Shown here: positions 12,212 to 23,000 of the stretch, in pieces
How positions within the stretch are numbered: the first letter of the stretch is position 1
How the letters are laid out: every line of letters starts with the position of its first letter
Assembly (NCBI RefSeq): GCF_021462225.1
Contig: NC_061812.1
Span: forward strand, 43,505,363-43,569,362
DNA from: Girardinichthys multiradiatus
Taxonomy: Eukaryota; Chordata; Actinopteri; Cyprinodontiformes; Goodeidae
Length of the DNA stretch: 64,000 nucleotides
Direction: 5' to 3'
The notes under the pieces: generated by a model
Seen by the model: the letters and a program-made list of their open reading frames with translations, nothing else
Database searches by the model: none
Told to the model about the DNA's origin: nothing
Translations under genes and position numbers: made by a program

Positions 12212-13823
12212 CAGTGCCTTGCAAAAGTACTCGGCCCCCTTGAACTGGTCAACCTCTTGCCACATTTCAGGCTTCAACCATAAAGATATAAAACTCTAAT
12301 TTTATTTGAAGAATAAACAACAAGTGGGACACAATCGTGAAGTGGAATGAAAATTATTGGATGTGTCAAACGTTTTTAACAAATAAAAAACTGAAACGTG
12401 GGGCGTGCAATATTATTCGGCCCCTTTACTTTCAGTGCAGCAAACTCACTCCAGAAGTTCAGTGAGGATTTCTGAATGGTCCAATGTTGTCCCAAATGAC
12501 TGATGATGATAAATAGAATCCACCTGTGTGTAATCAAGTCTCCGCAAAAATGCACCTGCTCTGTGATAGTCTCAGGGTTCTGTTCAAAGTTCAGAGAGCA
12601 TCATGAAGACCAAGGAACACACCAGGCAGGTCCGAGATACTGTTGTGGAGAAGTTTAAAGCCGGATTTGGATACAAAAAGATTTCCCAAGCTTTAAACAT
12701 CCTAAGGAGCACTGTGCAAGCAATCATATTGAAATGGAAGGAGTATCAGACCACTGCAAATCTACCAAGACCCGGCCGTCCCTCTAAACTTTCATCATGA
12801 ACAAGGAGAAGACTGATCAGAGATGCAGCCAAGAGGCCCATGATCATTCTGGATGAACTGCAGAGATCTACAGCTGAGGTGGGAGAATCTGTCCATAGGA
12901 CAACAATCAGTTGTACACTGCACAAATCTGGGCTTTATGGAAGAGTGGCAAGAAGAAAGCCATTTCTCAAAGATATCCATAAAAAGTCTCGCTTAAAGTT
13001 TGCCACAAGCCACCTCGGAGACACACCACACATGTGGAAGAAGGTGCTCTGGTGAGATGAAACCAAAATCGAACTGTTTGGCCACAATGCAAAACGATAT
13101 GTTTGGCGTAAAAGCAACACAGCTCATCACCCTAAACACACCATCCCCACTGTCAAACATGGCGGTGGCAGCATCATGGTTTGGGCCTGCCTTTCGTCAG
13201 TGGGGACAGGGAAGATGGTCAAAATTGACGGGAAGATGGATGGGGCCAAATACAGGACCATTCTGGAAGACAACCTGTTGGAGTCGGCAAGAGACCTGAG
13301 ACTGGGACGGAGATTTATCTTTCAACAAGACTATGATCCAAAACATAAATCCAAATCTACAATGAAATGGTTCACACATAAATGTATCCAAGCGTTGGAA
13401 TGGCCAAGTCAAAGTCCAGACCTGAATCCAATCGAGAATCTGTGGAAAGAGCTGAAGACTGCTGTTCACGAACGCTCTCCATCCAACCTCACTGAGCTCG
13501 AGCTGTTTTGCAAAGAAGAATGGGCAAGAATTTCAGTCTCTCGATGAGCAAAACTGATAAAGACATACCCCAAGCGACTTGCAGCTGTAATTGCAGCAAA
13601 GGGTGGCGCTACAAAGTATTAACTCAAGGGTGCCGTCCCACTTTTCAGTTTTTTATTTGTTAAAAAAGTTTGACACGTCCAATAAATTTCATTCCACTTC
13701 ACGATTGTGTCCCACTTGTTGATTCTTCACAAAAAATTTAAATTTTATATCTTTATGTTTGAAGCCTGAAATGTGGCAAGAGGTTCACCAGTTCAAGGGG
13801 CCGAGTACTTTCGCAAGGCACTG
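12212..13823 (+). mobile_element. Near full-length Tc1-like transposon, family A copy 1
   Basis: The element is 1612 bp. It is bounded by TA (12210-12211 and 13824-13825) and by long terminal inverted repeats of about 200 bp that begin CAGTGCCTTGC on both sides. The long repeats contain an internal conserved segment (GGGACACAATCGTGAAGTGG), which fits the IR/DR class of Tc1 elements. It holds one transposase frame with three stop codons. A second copy of the family lies at 41061-42441. Confidence 0.92.
12603..13622 (+). pseudogene. Tc1 transposase with three in-frame TGA codons
   Basis: A 340-codon frame runs from MKTKEHTRQVRD to the natural TAA at 13620-13622 without any frameshift. It is interrupted only by TGA at 12798-12800, 13053-13055 and 13545-13547. 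The N-terminal half has the paired helix-turn-helix region with a PGRPSKLSS (GRPS-type) hook. The catalytic domain shows the first Asp context next to the second stop (LW*DE), the second Asp in QQDYDPKH and the Glu in NPIENLW, i.e. DD34E. The family A copy at 41450 has CGA and TCA at the first two stop positions, so those are later nonsense changes. The normal product is a nuclear cut-and-paste transposase; this copy is dead. Confidence 0.9.
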
Positions 13824-14129
13824 TATTGCTGCAAAGGCATTGGGGTGTTGTGTTTGTAGCTTAACAACAACTGAGCTGATAACACCACATGCATTGTTGG
13901 CAACAGCTAATGGTGGAACGTAAGCCGTTGCCAAATAAACACTGGCGATATCTCTGGGTAAATAATATGGACGAAAACTAACTGCTAACAGATCAATATC
14001 TGGGCTGCAAAGACACTTCAAAGGAACTTGTCCTGGACTACACCAGCTGTTGTTCAAAATAACTGCTAATCCACCTCCTTTGCCTTTGCCGCTTCTCTTT
14101 AAATCTGTCTGCTCATATGGTCAGAAAGC
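13824..14129. other. Short spacer, no gene seen
   Basis: No coding signal or repeat that I can name. Confidence 0.4.
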
Positions 14130-14228
14130 CTGGCAGAGACACGGTGGAGCCAGGGATATAATCCTGCAGCCATGTCCCGGAAGAAAACTTGTTAGAGGTT
14201 TCAAAAGACCTGTGGCTGGGCGGAGGTT

Positions 14229-14999
14229 CACCTTGAACTCAACCCACTCAAGACTGTGGAAATGGTGGTGGAATTTCGGAGAACACCACCCATATACACC
14301 CCCTCACCATCCTCAACAACACCGTGTTGGCTGTGGACCACTTCAGGTTCTTAGGAACCACCATCTCTGAGGACCTGAGATGGTCTTCACACATAGACAC
14401 TGTTCGAAAGAAGGCCCAGCAGAGACTGCACTTCCTGAGGCAGTTCAAGAAGTACAACCTTCCACGGGAGCTGCTGGTCATCTTCTACACTGCCATCATA
14501 CAGTCTGTCCTGTCTTCATCCATCTCAGTTTGGTTTGGCCCATCCACAAAACAGGACAGGTCCAGACTGCAACGAATAATCAGGACAGCAGAGAGAATAA
14601 TCAGGGCTGACCTTCCCTCCATCCAGGACTTATACAGGTCTAGGGTCAGAAAAAGAGCTGCAAAAATCTCTGCAGACCCCACACAACCTGCACATAAACT
14701 GTTTAGAGTTTTACCTTCAGGCTGCCACTACAGAGCACTGTTCACTAAAACCAGCCGCCACAGAGACAGTATCTTCCCTCAGGCTGTTTCTCTGTTGAAC
14801 ATTTAATAGAGTACCAAACAACAGCATACAGATGTTGCAAATGCACCTTTTTATTTATATATGTGTATATTTGTATATTGTATATATGTATACTCTTTAT
14901 GCAAAAAACAAAAACCAGAGAGCAAAGTGTACCGGAGTCAAATTCCTTGTTTGTATGTAGGAACTTGGCAATAAAGCTGATTCTGATTCTGATTCTGAT
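14229..14999 (+). mobile_element. L2-type LINE, 3' end only, with TTCTGA tail
   Basis: The C-terminal part of an L2/Maui-like reverse transcriptase is followed by a short 3' UTR and CAATAAAGCTGATTCTGATT with further TTCTGA units to 14999. It is strongly 5'-truncated, as is normal for target-primed LINE copies. The same 3' end recurs at 37856-38246 with high similarity. Confidence 0.85.
14324..14806 (+). pseudogene. L2-type reverse transcriptase C-terminal fragment
   Basis: About 160 residues read without a stop. They contain FRFLGTTISEDLRW, KKAQQRLHFLRQ and the LINE C-terminal region SRVRKRAAKI..LPSG..YRALFTKTSRHRDS, ending FPQAVSLLNI. There is no catalytic FADD or endonuclease part. The reading just upstream (KTVEMVV..) is in another frame, so a small frameshift lies near 14300. 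It is non-functional. Confidence 0.8.
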
Positions 15000-15095
15000 T
15001 CCAATAAGGCAATGACCCAATACACACAGCTAGAACTATAATGGAATGGTTTTGATCAAAGCAGATTTCTGTTTTAGAATGGTCTAGTAAGGGAA

Positions 15096-15507
15096 GGCGG
15101 GGAAACTAGGATTTGTGCACCCATCCCCTTGTTGTGCCCCTTCCCATAGCTAAAAACCTGGATAAAACATGAACTCTGAACTGGTAGGAACCTTTCTGAC
15201 CTCACCTTTAAATTAACCTACTCCTTATTCCGCCCCAACAAGGAGGAGTCACAGCTGTAATCCCCATGATATTATACAGCCACTAACTCAAAAATACTTT
15301 GCTGGCCAAACTTTGTCCTCTTCAGCTTCTCCCAGAGGCCTGGACAGGAGAGGCGACTCGCGTGAATGTCCAACTTGCAGGCAAGCTGGACAAATTCTTC
15401 AAACTTGGATCCAGAGTGACTACAATCTGATGGTCGAATACCCGCTGAGCGAGTGCAATCGCAAAGTTAGGTATGAGTTGTGCCCTCCCTTCTTTTATCC
15501 TTCTAAG
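15096..15507. other. Spacer, no gene seen
   Basis: Nothing recognisable. The short frames here lack domains. Confidence 0.4.
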
Positions 15508-16165
15508 GGTGTATTCACACCAAGAAAGTTCTTTGGTGCGCTTGTTTAGTCTGGACCAAAGGCGGACTTTATTTTTTTTTTGTTTGGTGCGGTTCACTTT
15601 CACATTGTACTTTTTGCAAGTAAACTATAACTTGTAAACAAAGCCAGGCATGTGACCATCTTTGTTGCCTTTGGACAGGGCGGGACAGAGCACAGACCCA
15701 GAAACAGAGGAAAACTATCATGGAAGTAATGCTTGCTGCATTTCTGTTCTGCATATTTGTGTAGTATCTAATTTTGGAGCAACATTAGTGAAAGGAGATG
15801 ACGTGCTTTGCGTACCCTGACCCAGAGCACGCTGGAAGCAACATTTCTAAGCAAAACACAGCACGTCAGATATGACTTCAGTGCATTCACTATTCACAGC
15901 ATTTGTTACAGTGGCTTGTTAAGTTCTAAAAGGCTTATGTTTGCTGTGGTTGGGTAGGATTGAAGCCAGGCCGATTCATATTCACATTCCATTTGGAAGC
16001 GGAATGAGACCACTTCAAAAAGTGGGTCTTGGTCCGGTTGTTTGGTCCGGACCAAGGTTCACTTGAGTGTATTCACACCTGCACAAAAGATCCAGAACAA
16101 GGGGGGAAACAAACTCTGCTCTGTTTTAAAGCGGCCCAAAGTGACAGGTTTGAATACACCCTACG
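15508..16165. mobile_element. MITE-like element with inverted ends (hAT type suspected)
   Basis: The left end AGGGTGTATTCACACC and the right end GAATACACCCT are inverted. The sub-terminal parts carry GGTCCGGACCAA-like and TTTGGTGCG motifs in opposing orientations. No coding frame is present. Length and layout fit a non-autonomous element of the hAT superfamily common in fish. I could not define an 8-bp target duplication. Confidence 0.55.
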
Positions 16166-16958
16166 TTTCTGTGGATTGGGTGCTCTAAGGGTTATAAGTG
16201 GTTATTTAGTCTTATTTGCATTTTCAAGTAGTTTATTGAAATTGTATTAAATTTTGAAAAAGCTCACATCAATTGTTGATACAGAAGATTAGAGCATTTT
16301 TATTACATTCAATGAGTCATCACTTAAAATTTAAATTGAAAGAAACTGAATGTTAATGTTCCACCTTGAAAAACAAATCCTTTGGAACAGTATGCATTCA
16401 TGAATAATCTTAATATGACCATTTCTAGTGTGAGGCCATCTGCTTTTAAGGTCAGATCATTATTCATTCACAGACATCAATTAAAATGCCCTCAAGGTTT
16501 TTCTTTGTATACGGCATGGTCAGAGAGCTTAGCATGTAATGTAATTTTCAGCAGAATACAGTTTTCTGTTCATGCTTTCATGAATAGGAGCAGAGACGTT
16601 TGCCAAAACCTGTGAGTCCTTCAGAGAACCCGATTTTCTGATGATGGCTTGTTTCCATGTCCTTTTTTATGGAACTTTATAAAAGTACTACCAGCCTTGA
16701 AAGCTTCTCTCTTTTTGTCACATTAAACCCTCTAACAGGCAAAGAAAATGTCTAATACAGATGGTGAGTGGTGAAGGAAGAAAAGAGAAACATGACCAGC
16801 AATGTCTTGCTTAAACATTTTAATTTTAGTAGAATCAATGTGATGGTGAGTTTAGAAATATATCTCTATTCATATAATAGAAAACAGTGAAAATAGGTTT
16901 TATTAAGAATCCAAAGTAATTATGGTATAGGTATAGCAAATACCAGACGTTTAGATCC
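16166..16958. other. prok2 3' flank / possible 3' UTR (minus strand)
   Basis: This is AT-rich sequence downstream of the prok2 stop on the minus strand. TTTATT (AATAAA on the minus strand) occurs near 16899, very close to the stop codon, and again near 16297. Either could be the polyadenylation signal. Confidence 0.35.
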
Positions 16959-17084
16959 TCAGAGGAAATACTCTGGATACTCATAAGGTGAGAGACATTT
17001 GGCTTTTCCCTGTCCAACCACAATACAAGACAGATTGGGCAGGCAGGGGCAGGTATGGTGGAGTCTTTTCCCAAAGAAAGGAAC
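16959..17084 (-). CDS. prok2: prok2 coding exon 3
   Basis: 41 codons plus TGA (16961-16959) after a pyrimidine-rich acceptor ending CATAG. It starts [20 protein letters not shown] and holds cysteines 7-10. The nine-residue loop before the last Cys has the mammalian length but different residues. Confidence 0.93.
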   Translation of the reverse strand, partial: VPFFGKRLHHTCPCLPNLSCIVVGQGKAKCLSPYEYPEYFL

Positions 17085-18814
17085 CTATGAGGGGAGACAA
17101 AGACGCAGCTCTAGTTTGTGAAATGACTCTTGCTTTATGGGACATTATAGAAGCACTTCACAAGGCTTCTTCACATTATATATGTCAAAATTTCATACTC
17201 TTCTATACTAAGGTATTTGCAGTTCTTATGGATGGATGGATGGATGGATGGATGAAAAATGGATAGATACAATGTTTAGACAATGTGACAAGAAACAAAG
17301 CATAAAAAACTATTTTCCCACACACATTTCTTTTTCCATGCTTCTCGAGACATACTTGAATCTATTTCCATCCTTTTCCAGAATGTGTAGGAACGCAGAG
17401 TTTATGTTGATAAAATAAAAGAGGAAATTAATATTTTTGCAATGCCACCGATTTCCATCCAATTACTATAAATTATACAAAATAAAGGTCTAAGACTGCC
17501 AAAACAATTTCCATTTTTGGCAGTGGCTACAAAACAACAGATGAGAGCCAAACAATGATACCTGGTCATTTGCATCCTGATCACCACACTGTTGCAGATA
17601 TGTGACATCTTACTGATGACAGCATGGAGCAGAGAGCACAGGCTGCTGCAGAAGCATCTCACCTTATGGCTCAGAGGATGGCAGTTGGCTCCTTCCAGTC
17701 CCAGGGGCATACATATACGCAGACTAGGGATCCATAAACTCACTGCACAGCACATCCCTCCTCCGCACTGAGAGTCCCTCTCACAGGCCTGCACACGTGC
17801 ACATGCCCAGTTACACACAGAAGTGCATTAACGGACCATTATTTTATTTACAGTTTCCAAAAGAAGTACTGTTATCAGTTTTTATTAGCACCGTTATTTT
17901 CACAGACTTTATATAGCTTTAGTGGAATTTATAGAAGGACAATTTTATCAGCTGGCTCACACATAAAAACATATCTGATTGAACAGGTATTTTAACAAGA
18001 AAAGGCAATGTGATATATATATACCCAAAAGGAATGCTTCAGAATATTACAGGATTGGTGTCCATTTATTTTTTGAGTGTTTGGATGTCAAGCTGTGAGA
18101 CAGCTTTCACTTCTGATGAGATAAAGGGAACAAGATGAGGAGGACAGGAGTGATTTTAGGTGACAGACGCTGGTCTATGTGTTATGGCTTCATCAGCTCA
18201 GGGCCAGAGACCTCTGGTGACAGATATGACTGTTCTGTCACCACAGATCACAGAAATGGTCTTTACATTGTCAACAGCTTGGACATATACAAAAAAAAGA
18301 AAAAAAAAAGAAAACTAAAACATGGATGCATTTTAATATGCATGGTAAAACTCTATTTGCATTTTATTTCACATTTGTGTTGTGTTGTGTCATTTATCTT
18401 AAATTAGTATTTTGGGAATGTTAAAGTAAAAAATTCCCAATTTTATATTTTATTTATATATTTTAAGCACATGATATTTTCATAAGTTTGCTTTTACTAG
18501 ATCTTAAACAGTCAATCAACAGATTAAGGCATACAGTGGATTTTTGCTACTTAAATATTTTATTATAGTATCTTTCCTTTCTACCTGGAGAGGTTAAAGG
18601 GTTATCTGTTAGAGCAGATCCAAGCAATGAAATAAAACCCATTTCCTTCTAATTTTAAGGCTACTATTGCCAGTAAAACAGACATTTCACATCATAGCTT
18701 TCCAGTGTCCTCTGAGGCATCTACCTATCTGCTTCTACTTACCCCTGTGATAACTGCTGAAAATCCATGGGACACCAAGAGCAAGGTGAGGAGCAGAGGG
18801 AAGAAGGACCTCAT
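16959..18814 (-). CDS. prok2: Prokineticin 2-like secreted peptide, three coding exons
   Basis: Three exons join in frame: 18743-18814, 17663-17788 and 16959-17084, all phase 0, with GT donors (GTAAGT, GTGAGA) and AG acceptors. The precursor has 107 residues (human PROK2 has 108). A 19-residue signal peptide (from [13 protein letters not shown]) precedes mature AVITG, the invariant N-terminus needed for receptor activation. Ten cysteines are present (six in exon 2, four in exon 3) in prokineticin spacing, forming the colipase-like fold with five disulfides. [16 protein letters not shown] and the [16 protein letters not shown] stretch are closest to PROK2. After the last Cys the tail ([11 protein letters not shown]) is longer and more acidic than in mammals. 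Known role: a secreted ligand of PROKR1/PROKR2 in circadian output, neurogenesis and GnRH neuron biology. It converges with gpr27, as in mammals. prok1 is the less likely alternative. Confidence 0.93.
17229..17254. repeat. (GGAT)n microsatellite in prok2 intron 2
   Basis: About six to seven GGAT units lie inside the 578-bp intron between coding exons 2 and 3. Confidence 0.9.
17663..17788 (-). CDS. prok2: prok2 coding exon 2
   Basis: 42 codons, from [14 protein letters not shown] to CHPLSHK, after a CAG acceptor (17791-17789) and before a GTGAGA donor (17662-17657). It carries cysteines 1-6 of the domain. Confidence 0.93.
18743..18814 (-). CDS. prok2: prok2 coding exon 1
   Basis: 24 codons from ATG (18814-18812, with A at -3) to a GGG codon directly before the donor GTAAGT (18742-18737). 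It encodes the hydrophobic signal peptide and the mature N-terminal pentapeptide AVITG. The exon break directly after AVITG matches the gene structure of vertebrate prokineticins. Confidence 0.93.
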
Positions 18815-18960
18815 TATGAAGAGTTGAGTGTGTTCCTTTTCCCTCTGGGTTCCGGAAAAATAGAAGGATGTTGCAGCTAACGGACCTCACTGCGTGTGCA
18901 TCTGTGACAGACCGCCGAGCAAAGTGGCCTTCAAACTTCTGTGTCGAAGGCTGGTGAAGG

Positions 18961-18968
18961 TTTATAAA
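18961..18968 (-). promoter_or_regulatory. TATA-like box upstream of prok2
   Basis: The palindrome TTTATAAA lies about 147 bp upstream of the prok2 ATG. With usual spacing it would place the transcription start near 18930-18940 and give a 5' UTR of about 120 nt. I see no CACGTG clock E-box in the few hundred bases upstream; one CACGTG lies in intron 1 at 17794-17799. The site is inferred from sequence only. Confidence 0.45.
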
Positions 18969-18969
18969 C

Positions 18970-19374
18970 CCAGCCCGCCTTTCAGAAGCTATGTGACTCA
19001 TTCACACCAGCATTCCCTTGCAAGAACTGCTAAAAAGAAGACCAAGGTAAACATTCACATGACAACGCACCTGATGTTTCAATGCTGATGATGAAGCACT
19101 TACGTATGCTAAAGCTGACCCGGGATCAATGCCAACAAATTCGGTCCGGTCTGGTTTCTAAGTCCTTGCATCTCTTTCCCCCACTCCTTTCACCTTTTCA
19201 GATTCCAAGGCCAAAGTTTTGAATATTCTTTGGAAGCTACTAACAATGGTGATTATAATGAAACAAACGGAAAGGACATGAATATTAATGGTCAGTATAC
19301 ACATAAGAAAGATACACTGTAACTGACTTCTCATTTTAGCCTGTGATGCGTTGTTATTTGCAATAATAGTAGTA
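18970..19374. other. prok2 upstream flank
   Basis: No gene is seen. This is the presumed distal promoter region of the minus-strand prok2 gene. Confidence 0.35.
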
Positions 19375-20060
19375 CAGTGCCATGAAAAAGTATTTACCCC
19401 CACACAGTTACCTTGTTTGTACTTTTTGTCATACCTAAATGCTTCAGATCAAACAACTTTTAACATGAGACACAAAAGCTACAACTCTCTTGGTAAGAAT
19501 GATATTAATGTGATTCACCACATGTTTCTGTAAAGCTGAGCTCAATTACACTAGCCACATTTGCAATACTTGTCGAATTAAGAAATCACCTAAAAAAAGT
19601 AGGGTAAAAGATCTCTAAAAATCCTTCCCAAATCTTTCAATTTTAAGGACGAATGAGAAACAAAGTTATTGGCATCCATCAGTCTGGAAAGAGTTGCAAA
19701 GCTCTAAGTCTTAAGAATCACAATGCGATCAATTATCCACAAATGGAGAAAACATCAAGCAGACCTGAACATTTCCGGGAGTTGCTGGTCTACCAAGACT
19801 TACTTCAAGAGAGCACTGACAACTCATCCAGGAGGTCACAAAGAACCACAAACCTCACTTCCCTCAGTTAAGGTCAGTGTTCATACAAGAGACTGGGCAA
19901 AATTTGCACCCATAGGAAAGTTCCAAGATGAAAACCAACAAGAAAAAAAAAAACCTTTGTCACATTTTCCTTTTGAGAAAATTATAGATGGACTGACGAG
20001 ACAAAAGTGGAACTTTTTTGAAAGCACTTCAGAAAAATAATGGCATGCCAACAATCAAAC
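19375..20060 (+). mobile_element. Degenerate Tc1-like element
   Basis: It begins with CAGTGCCATGAAAAAGTATT after a TA, the terminal-repeat start of a common fish Tc1 family. Downstream, shattered transposase-like readings occur around 19650-20040 in several frames (for example VIGIHQSGKSCKALSLKN). I find no right terminal repeat. Confidence 0.5.
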
Positions 20061-21221
20061 AGGACTGCAGGAGGACTGCAGACAACCTCTATGCAATTAA
20101 ACCAAAACCAAAAACACCATGACTGAACTTAAATATTGTGTCATGTTAATAAACATAATAATAATAATAACTGAACATCTATAGGCACCGGAGACCAGAG
20201 AAAGGGACACTAATGGAAGACTAAAAAAATGTCCTGGGAGCTCCTTAAAGAGTACACCCTTACCTTGTCTTCAAAATAAATTTTTATTTATTTTTCCCCC
20301 TCAATGTTTTTTTACAGACTCCATATTAGGCTCATTCATGTTGAATTAAATAAACATGTTATTAAGGGCCTATCTTGGTTCTATAAAGTTATTATCGGTT
20401 CCCTCACCTGTAATCATATTATCATGAGCTTGTTGAAAAAGTTAATAGATCCTCAAAGGTTAAAAGCTAAAACTCTGGGGTTAAAGTCTAATTTACTAAT
20501 GGGAATGTACAGCCATGTAGGATTTTGTAGACAGGATAAAAGCCAAAGCTGTTATTACTCTCTCATCATCTAGCTCTATCTTTCTCTTCTCATTTCCTCC
20601 AAATCTAAAAACATGTGGGACAGACATATGTCAAATGGTTGGAATTATTTTTGAATATGTCATTATTTGTTAAGCTCCTTAGATGTCACAATGTTGCTGT
20701 GCTATGCTGCCCAATGTTCCTTCTGCATCCAAACATGCACCACATAAAGTCAGATTTCTTTACTGTATTATTGTTCATTAAAAATTTGAAGCAGATAAAA
20801 GCCTAAAAGACTGCAGGGCGGAGCTTTGAACAAAAGGCGGAGGTAATATACCATTTTAACTGGACACATACTTTTTTGTAAAGTTTTATTGCATTTAATA
20901 ACAGATAAAATAAACATAACACATTTAAATATGAACTACACAAAAAATGTAGTGGAAAGAAGGAAAATCTTGAGGTATTTGCATCAAATGAGCTGTTATT
21001 GAAAATTCTATGTAAGATTAGTTTGCAATTATTTTAGTCTTTCTTGCTGTCAGATTAGTATTTTTTAGAGAGGGAATGGTGGGACTGATGCTGCTACAAT
21101 GTTATGTACTGTTTGGCTGCCAGGCTGAGTCAGTCATTGTGGTTCTACAGTAGAAATACAACAAATAGATAAATACAGCCTATCTCTGTTGGAGGAAAAT
21201 AAAACCCATAAAGCTGTCTGT
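20061..21221. other. AT-rich spacer, no gene seen
   Basis: An ATA/ATT-rich patch lies near 20155-20175. No coding signal is visible. Confidence 0.4.
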
Positions 21222-21870
21222 AGGCATGTTTACATGGACATAAGTATTCAGAACAAAGCGCCAATTGGAAAAAAAATGTGTCATGTAAACGTTGCCAATT
21301 CTGATTCGACTCAATCGGAAATAAACTGTATTCCAAACAAAAGGGTGGTTTATGCCAATCTAGTTTGGGGCAAACTGACCTGACTGCCCATACGTGGCCC
21401 ATATCAATGTTATGCATTCATCCACTGGTTTCTGGTCATTGGTGGAGGAAGGGGCAGCAGCGCCATACTTGGAGGCAGCACAAAACTTGGAAGGATGTTC
21501 ATTTCCTCCCGCTCTCTCATCCTGTAACGCAGGAATAGCAACATCATGTATTGCTGAGCCTGTAGCTTAATTATGGAAAGCAATAATAACGGCCCAACCT
21601 CTCTCAGAACCTGGTGTAGGTCCATTCTGGGCGCTCAGAACCAACAGACTTCCGCGTTTGTACAGCTTCTTCTTCTTTGGTTGTTTTTGGGAAATTGGGC
21701 ATGTCAAAGTGCTTCTATACTGAAATAAACGTGGTGCAGGTAAACGCACATCATGATTGGACTATTTGATTTTCCGCCCATATAAATGGTGTATTGAAAT
21801 AAGTTTTTTTTGTTCAATCCGAACATATTTTAATCAGATCAAACATTTTGCACATATAAACATAGCTTGT
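21222..21870. mobile_element. hAT-type MITE-like repeat
   Basis: The left part reads GGCATGTTTACATGGACATA. The right end carries the inverted partner (CACATATAAACATAGC). Sub-terminal CAATC/GATTG motifs are also inverted. This resembles widespread non-autonomous fish elements that begin with a GTTTACATG motif. It is non-coding. Confidence 0.5.
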
Positions 21871-22016
21871 AAGAGATCCTCTTGCTGCTTGGGTTTGACG
21901 CAAAAGAACCAAACTTAATAGAGTTTATTTATTGCACACAGTTCTTTAAATTAACTGGTTTAAAACTTATCGATTTTCTGCAATAAAATTCTTGTATTCA
22001 AATGGCGCATTATGGT

Positions 22017-22588
22017 GTAACTGTCATAATCTGCCTGTTTGGGGTTTTGAGTTTGTGTTTTGTTTACTTTCTCAGCTCTGACAGGTTCTTCAGTTGCTTT
22101 ATTTCAGTTTATTTAGGCTTAGATTCATTCTGGTGTTTAGGATTTTGTTACTTCCCTGGATTCCCATGTTAGATGTTCTACTTTGCATTTACTTATAGAT
22201 CTGGTTCCTCCCTGTTTATGTTCTTTTGGTGGTCTCATTGTTTACTTATTTCAGTTCATTTAGATGTTTTCTGTTACCTCCCTGCACTCCCTGCTTGGCA
22301 TTAATTAGTCATTCTCCTCCAGCTGCTTCTCATTCCCTTCTGATTAGCTCCCTTGGTTCATTGGTTCATTCTTCACTCTTCCTCAGAATTTATGCTCTCC
22401 AGTTGTCATTACTCTCTGCTAGTTCCTCCTGTTAACTACCCTGTTTGCTGCCTGCTCCATGCCTGTTATCGTCATGATCCTTTCCTGTATCAATTTGTTA
22501 GTCCTTTTGTTATTATTATTAAAGACTACATTACTGACTTGTGGCTCCCTCGGCGTTGTCTGCATTTTGGTCCAACATCCATCCTGAC
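22017..22588. repeat. Repeat bounded by TGTCA / TGACA
   Basis: It starts TGTCATAATCTGCCTGTTTG and ends CCAACATCCATCCTGACA. The interior is T-rich with a TTATTATTAAAGACTACATT stretch. This resembles a solo LTR or non-autonomous repeat seen widely in fish genomes. There is no coding frame, and family assignment is uncertain. Confidence 0.4.
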
Positions 22589-22862
22589 AGTAACATACTT
22601 TAAAAGAGTTGAAACTGCGTTGAGTATTTGTTTAAGCCACTGAAGTAATAAAATGTTTTTATGTGTGTTTAGCCCCTATAAGCCTTGCCTCGTTAGGCAC
22701 TCTAGATACATGCTCCAAGGCAAGAGGTGAAAAGAACAAGTTCTGGATGACAAGGTCCTCCTCAGGCAAAACTCCATACATAAAATTTTCAGGTAAAAAA
22801 AACCCCAGATTATACACAGGATCAGAGCAAGGCAGAGATCCAACAATGTGACTGGATAATAT

Positions 22863-23000
22863 AGTGCTTTGCAAAAATATTCACACCCTAAACTTTCTTA
22901 CCTTTTGTTACATTACAGCCACAAACCTTAACATGATACATGAAGTTGGGAATTCTGTCACCGAAGTTAATACTGCAGAACCACCTTTTGCTATAATTAC
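22863..23000. mobile_element. Tc1 terminal-repeat fragment
   Basis: GTGCTTTGCAAAAATATTCACACCC is followed by a TTTGTTACATTACAGCCACA-like stretch. This is the outer terminal repeat of a Tc1-like family. No transposase follows. Confidence 0.5.

Larger units (their letters stand above)
14130..15095 (+). mobile_element. Tc1-like relic split by an L2 insertion
   Basis: At 14175-14228 the sequence reads like Tc1 transposase before the second catalytic Asp (EENLLE..LRLGRRFTF-like, diverged). It is broken by L2 sequence at 14229-14999. At 15000-15090 it resumes with a QQGNDP.HTARTIMEWF-like reading, the part that directly follows in Tc1. The element ends are not clear. Confidence 0.6.

Noticed and set aside
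16835..17074. 79-codon minus frame as its own gene
   Set aside because: It overlaps prok2 exon 3 in another frame; the prokineticin reading explains the sequence.
17794..17799. CACGTG E-box as a clock element of prok2
   Set aside because: It lies in intron 1 next to the exon 2 acceptor inside a CA/TG-rich stretch; a single hexamer there is weak evidence.
17402..17818. 138-codon minus frame as a single-exon gene
   Set aside because: Only 17663-17788 is coding (prok2 exon 2); the rest reads through both introns.
18735..19001. 88-codon minus frame upstream of prok2
   Set aside because: It is a different frame from the signal peptide that starts at 18814 and shows no domain.
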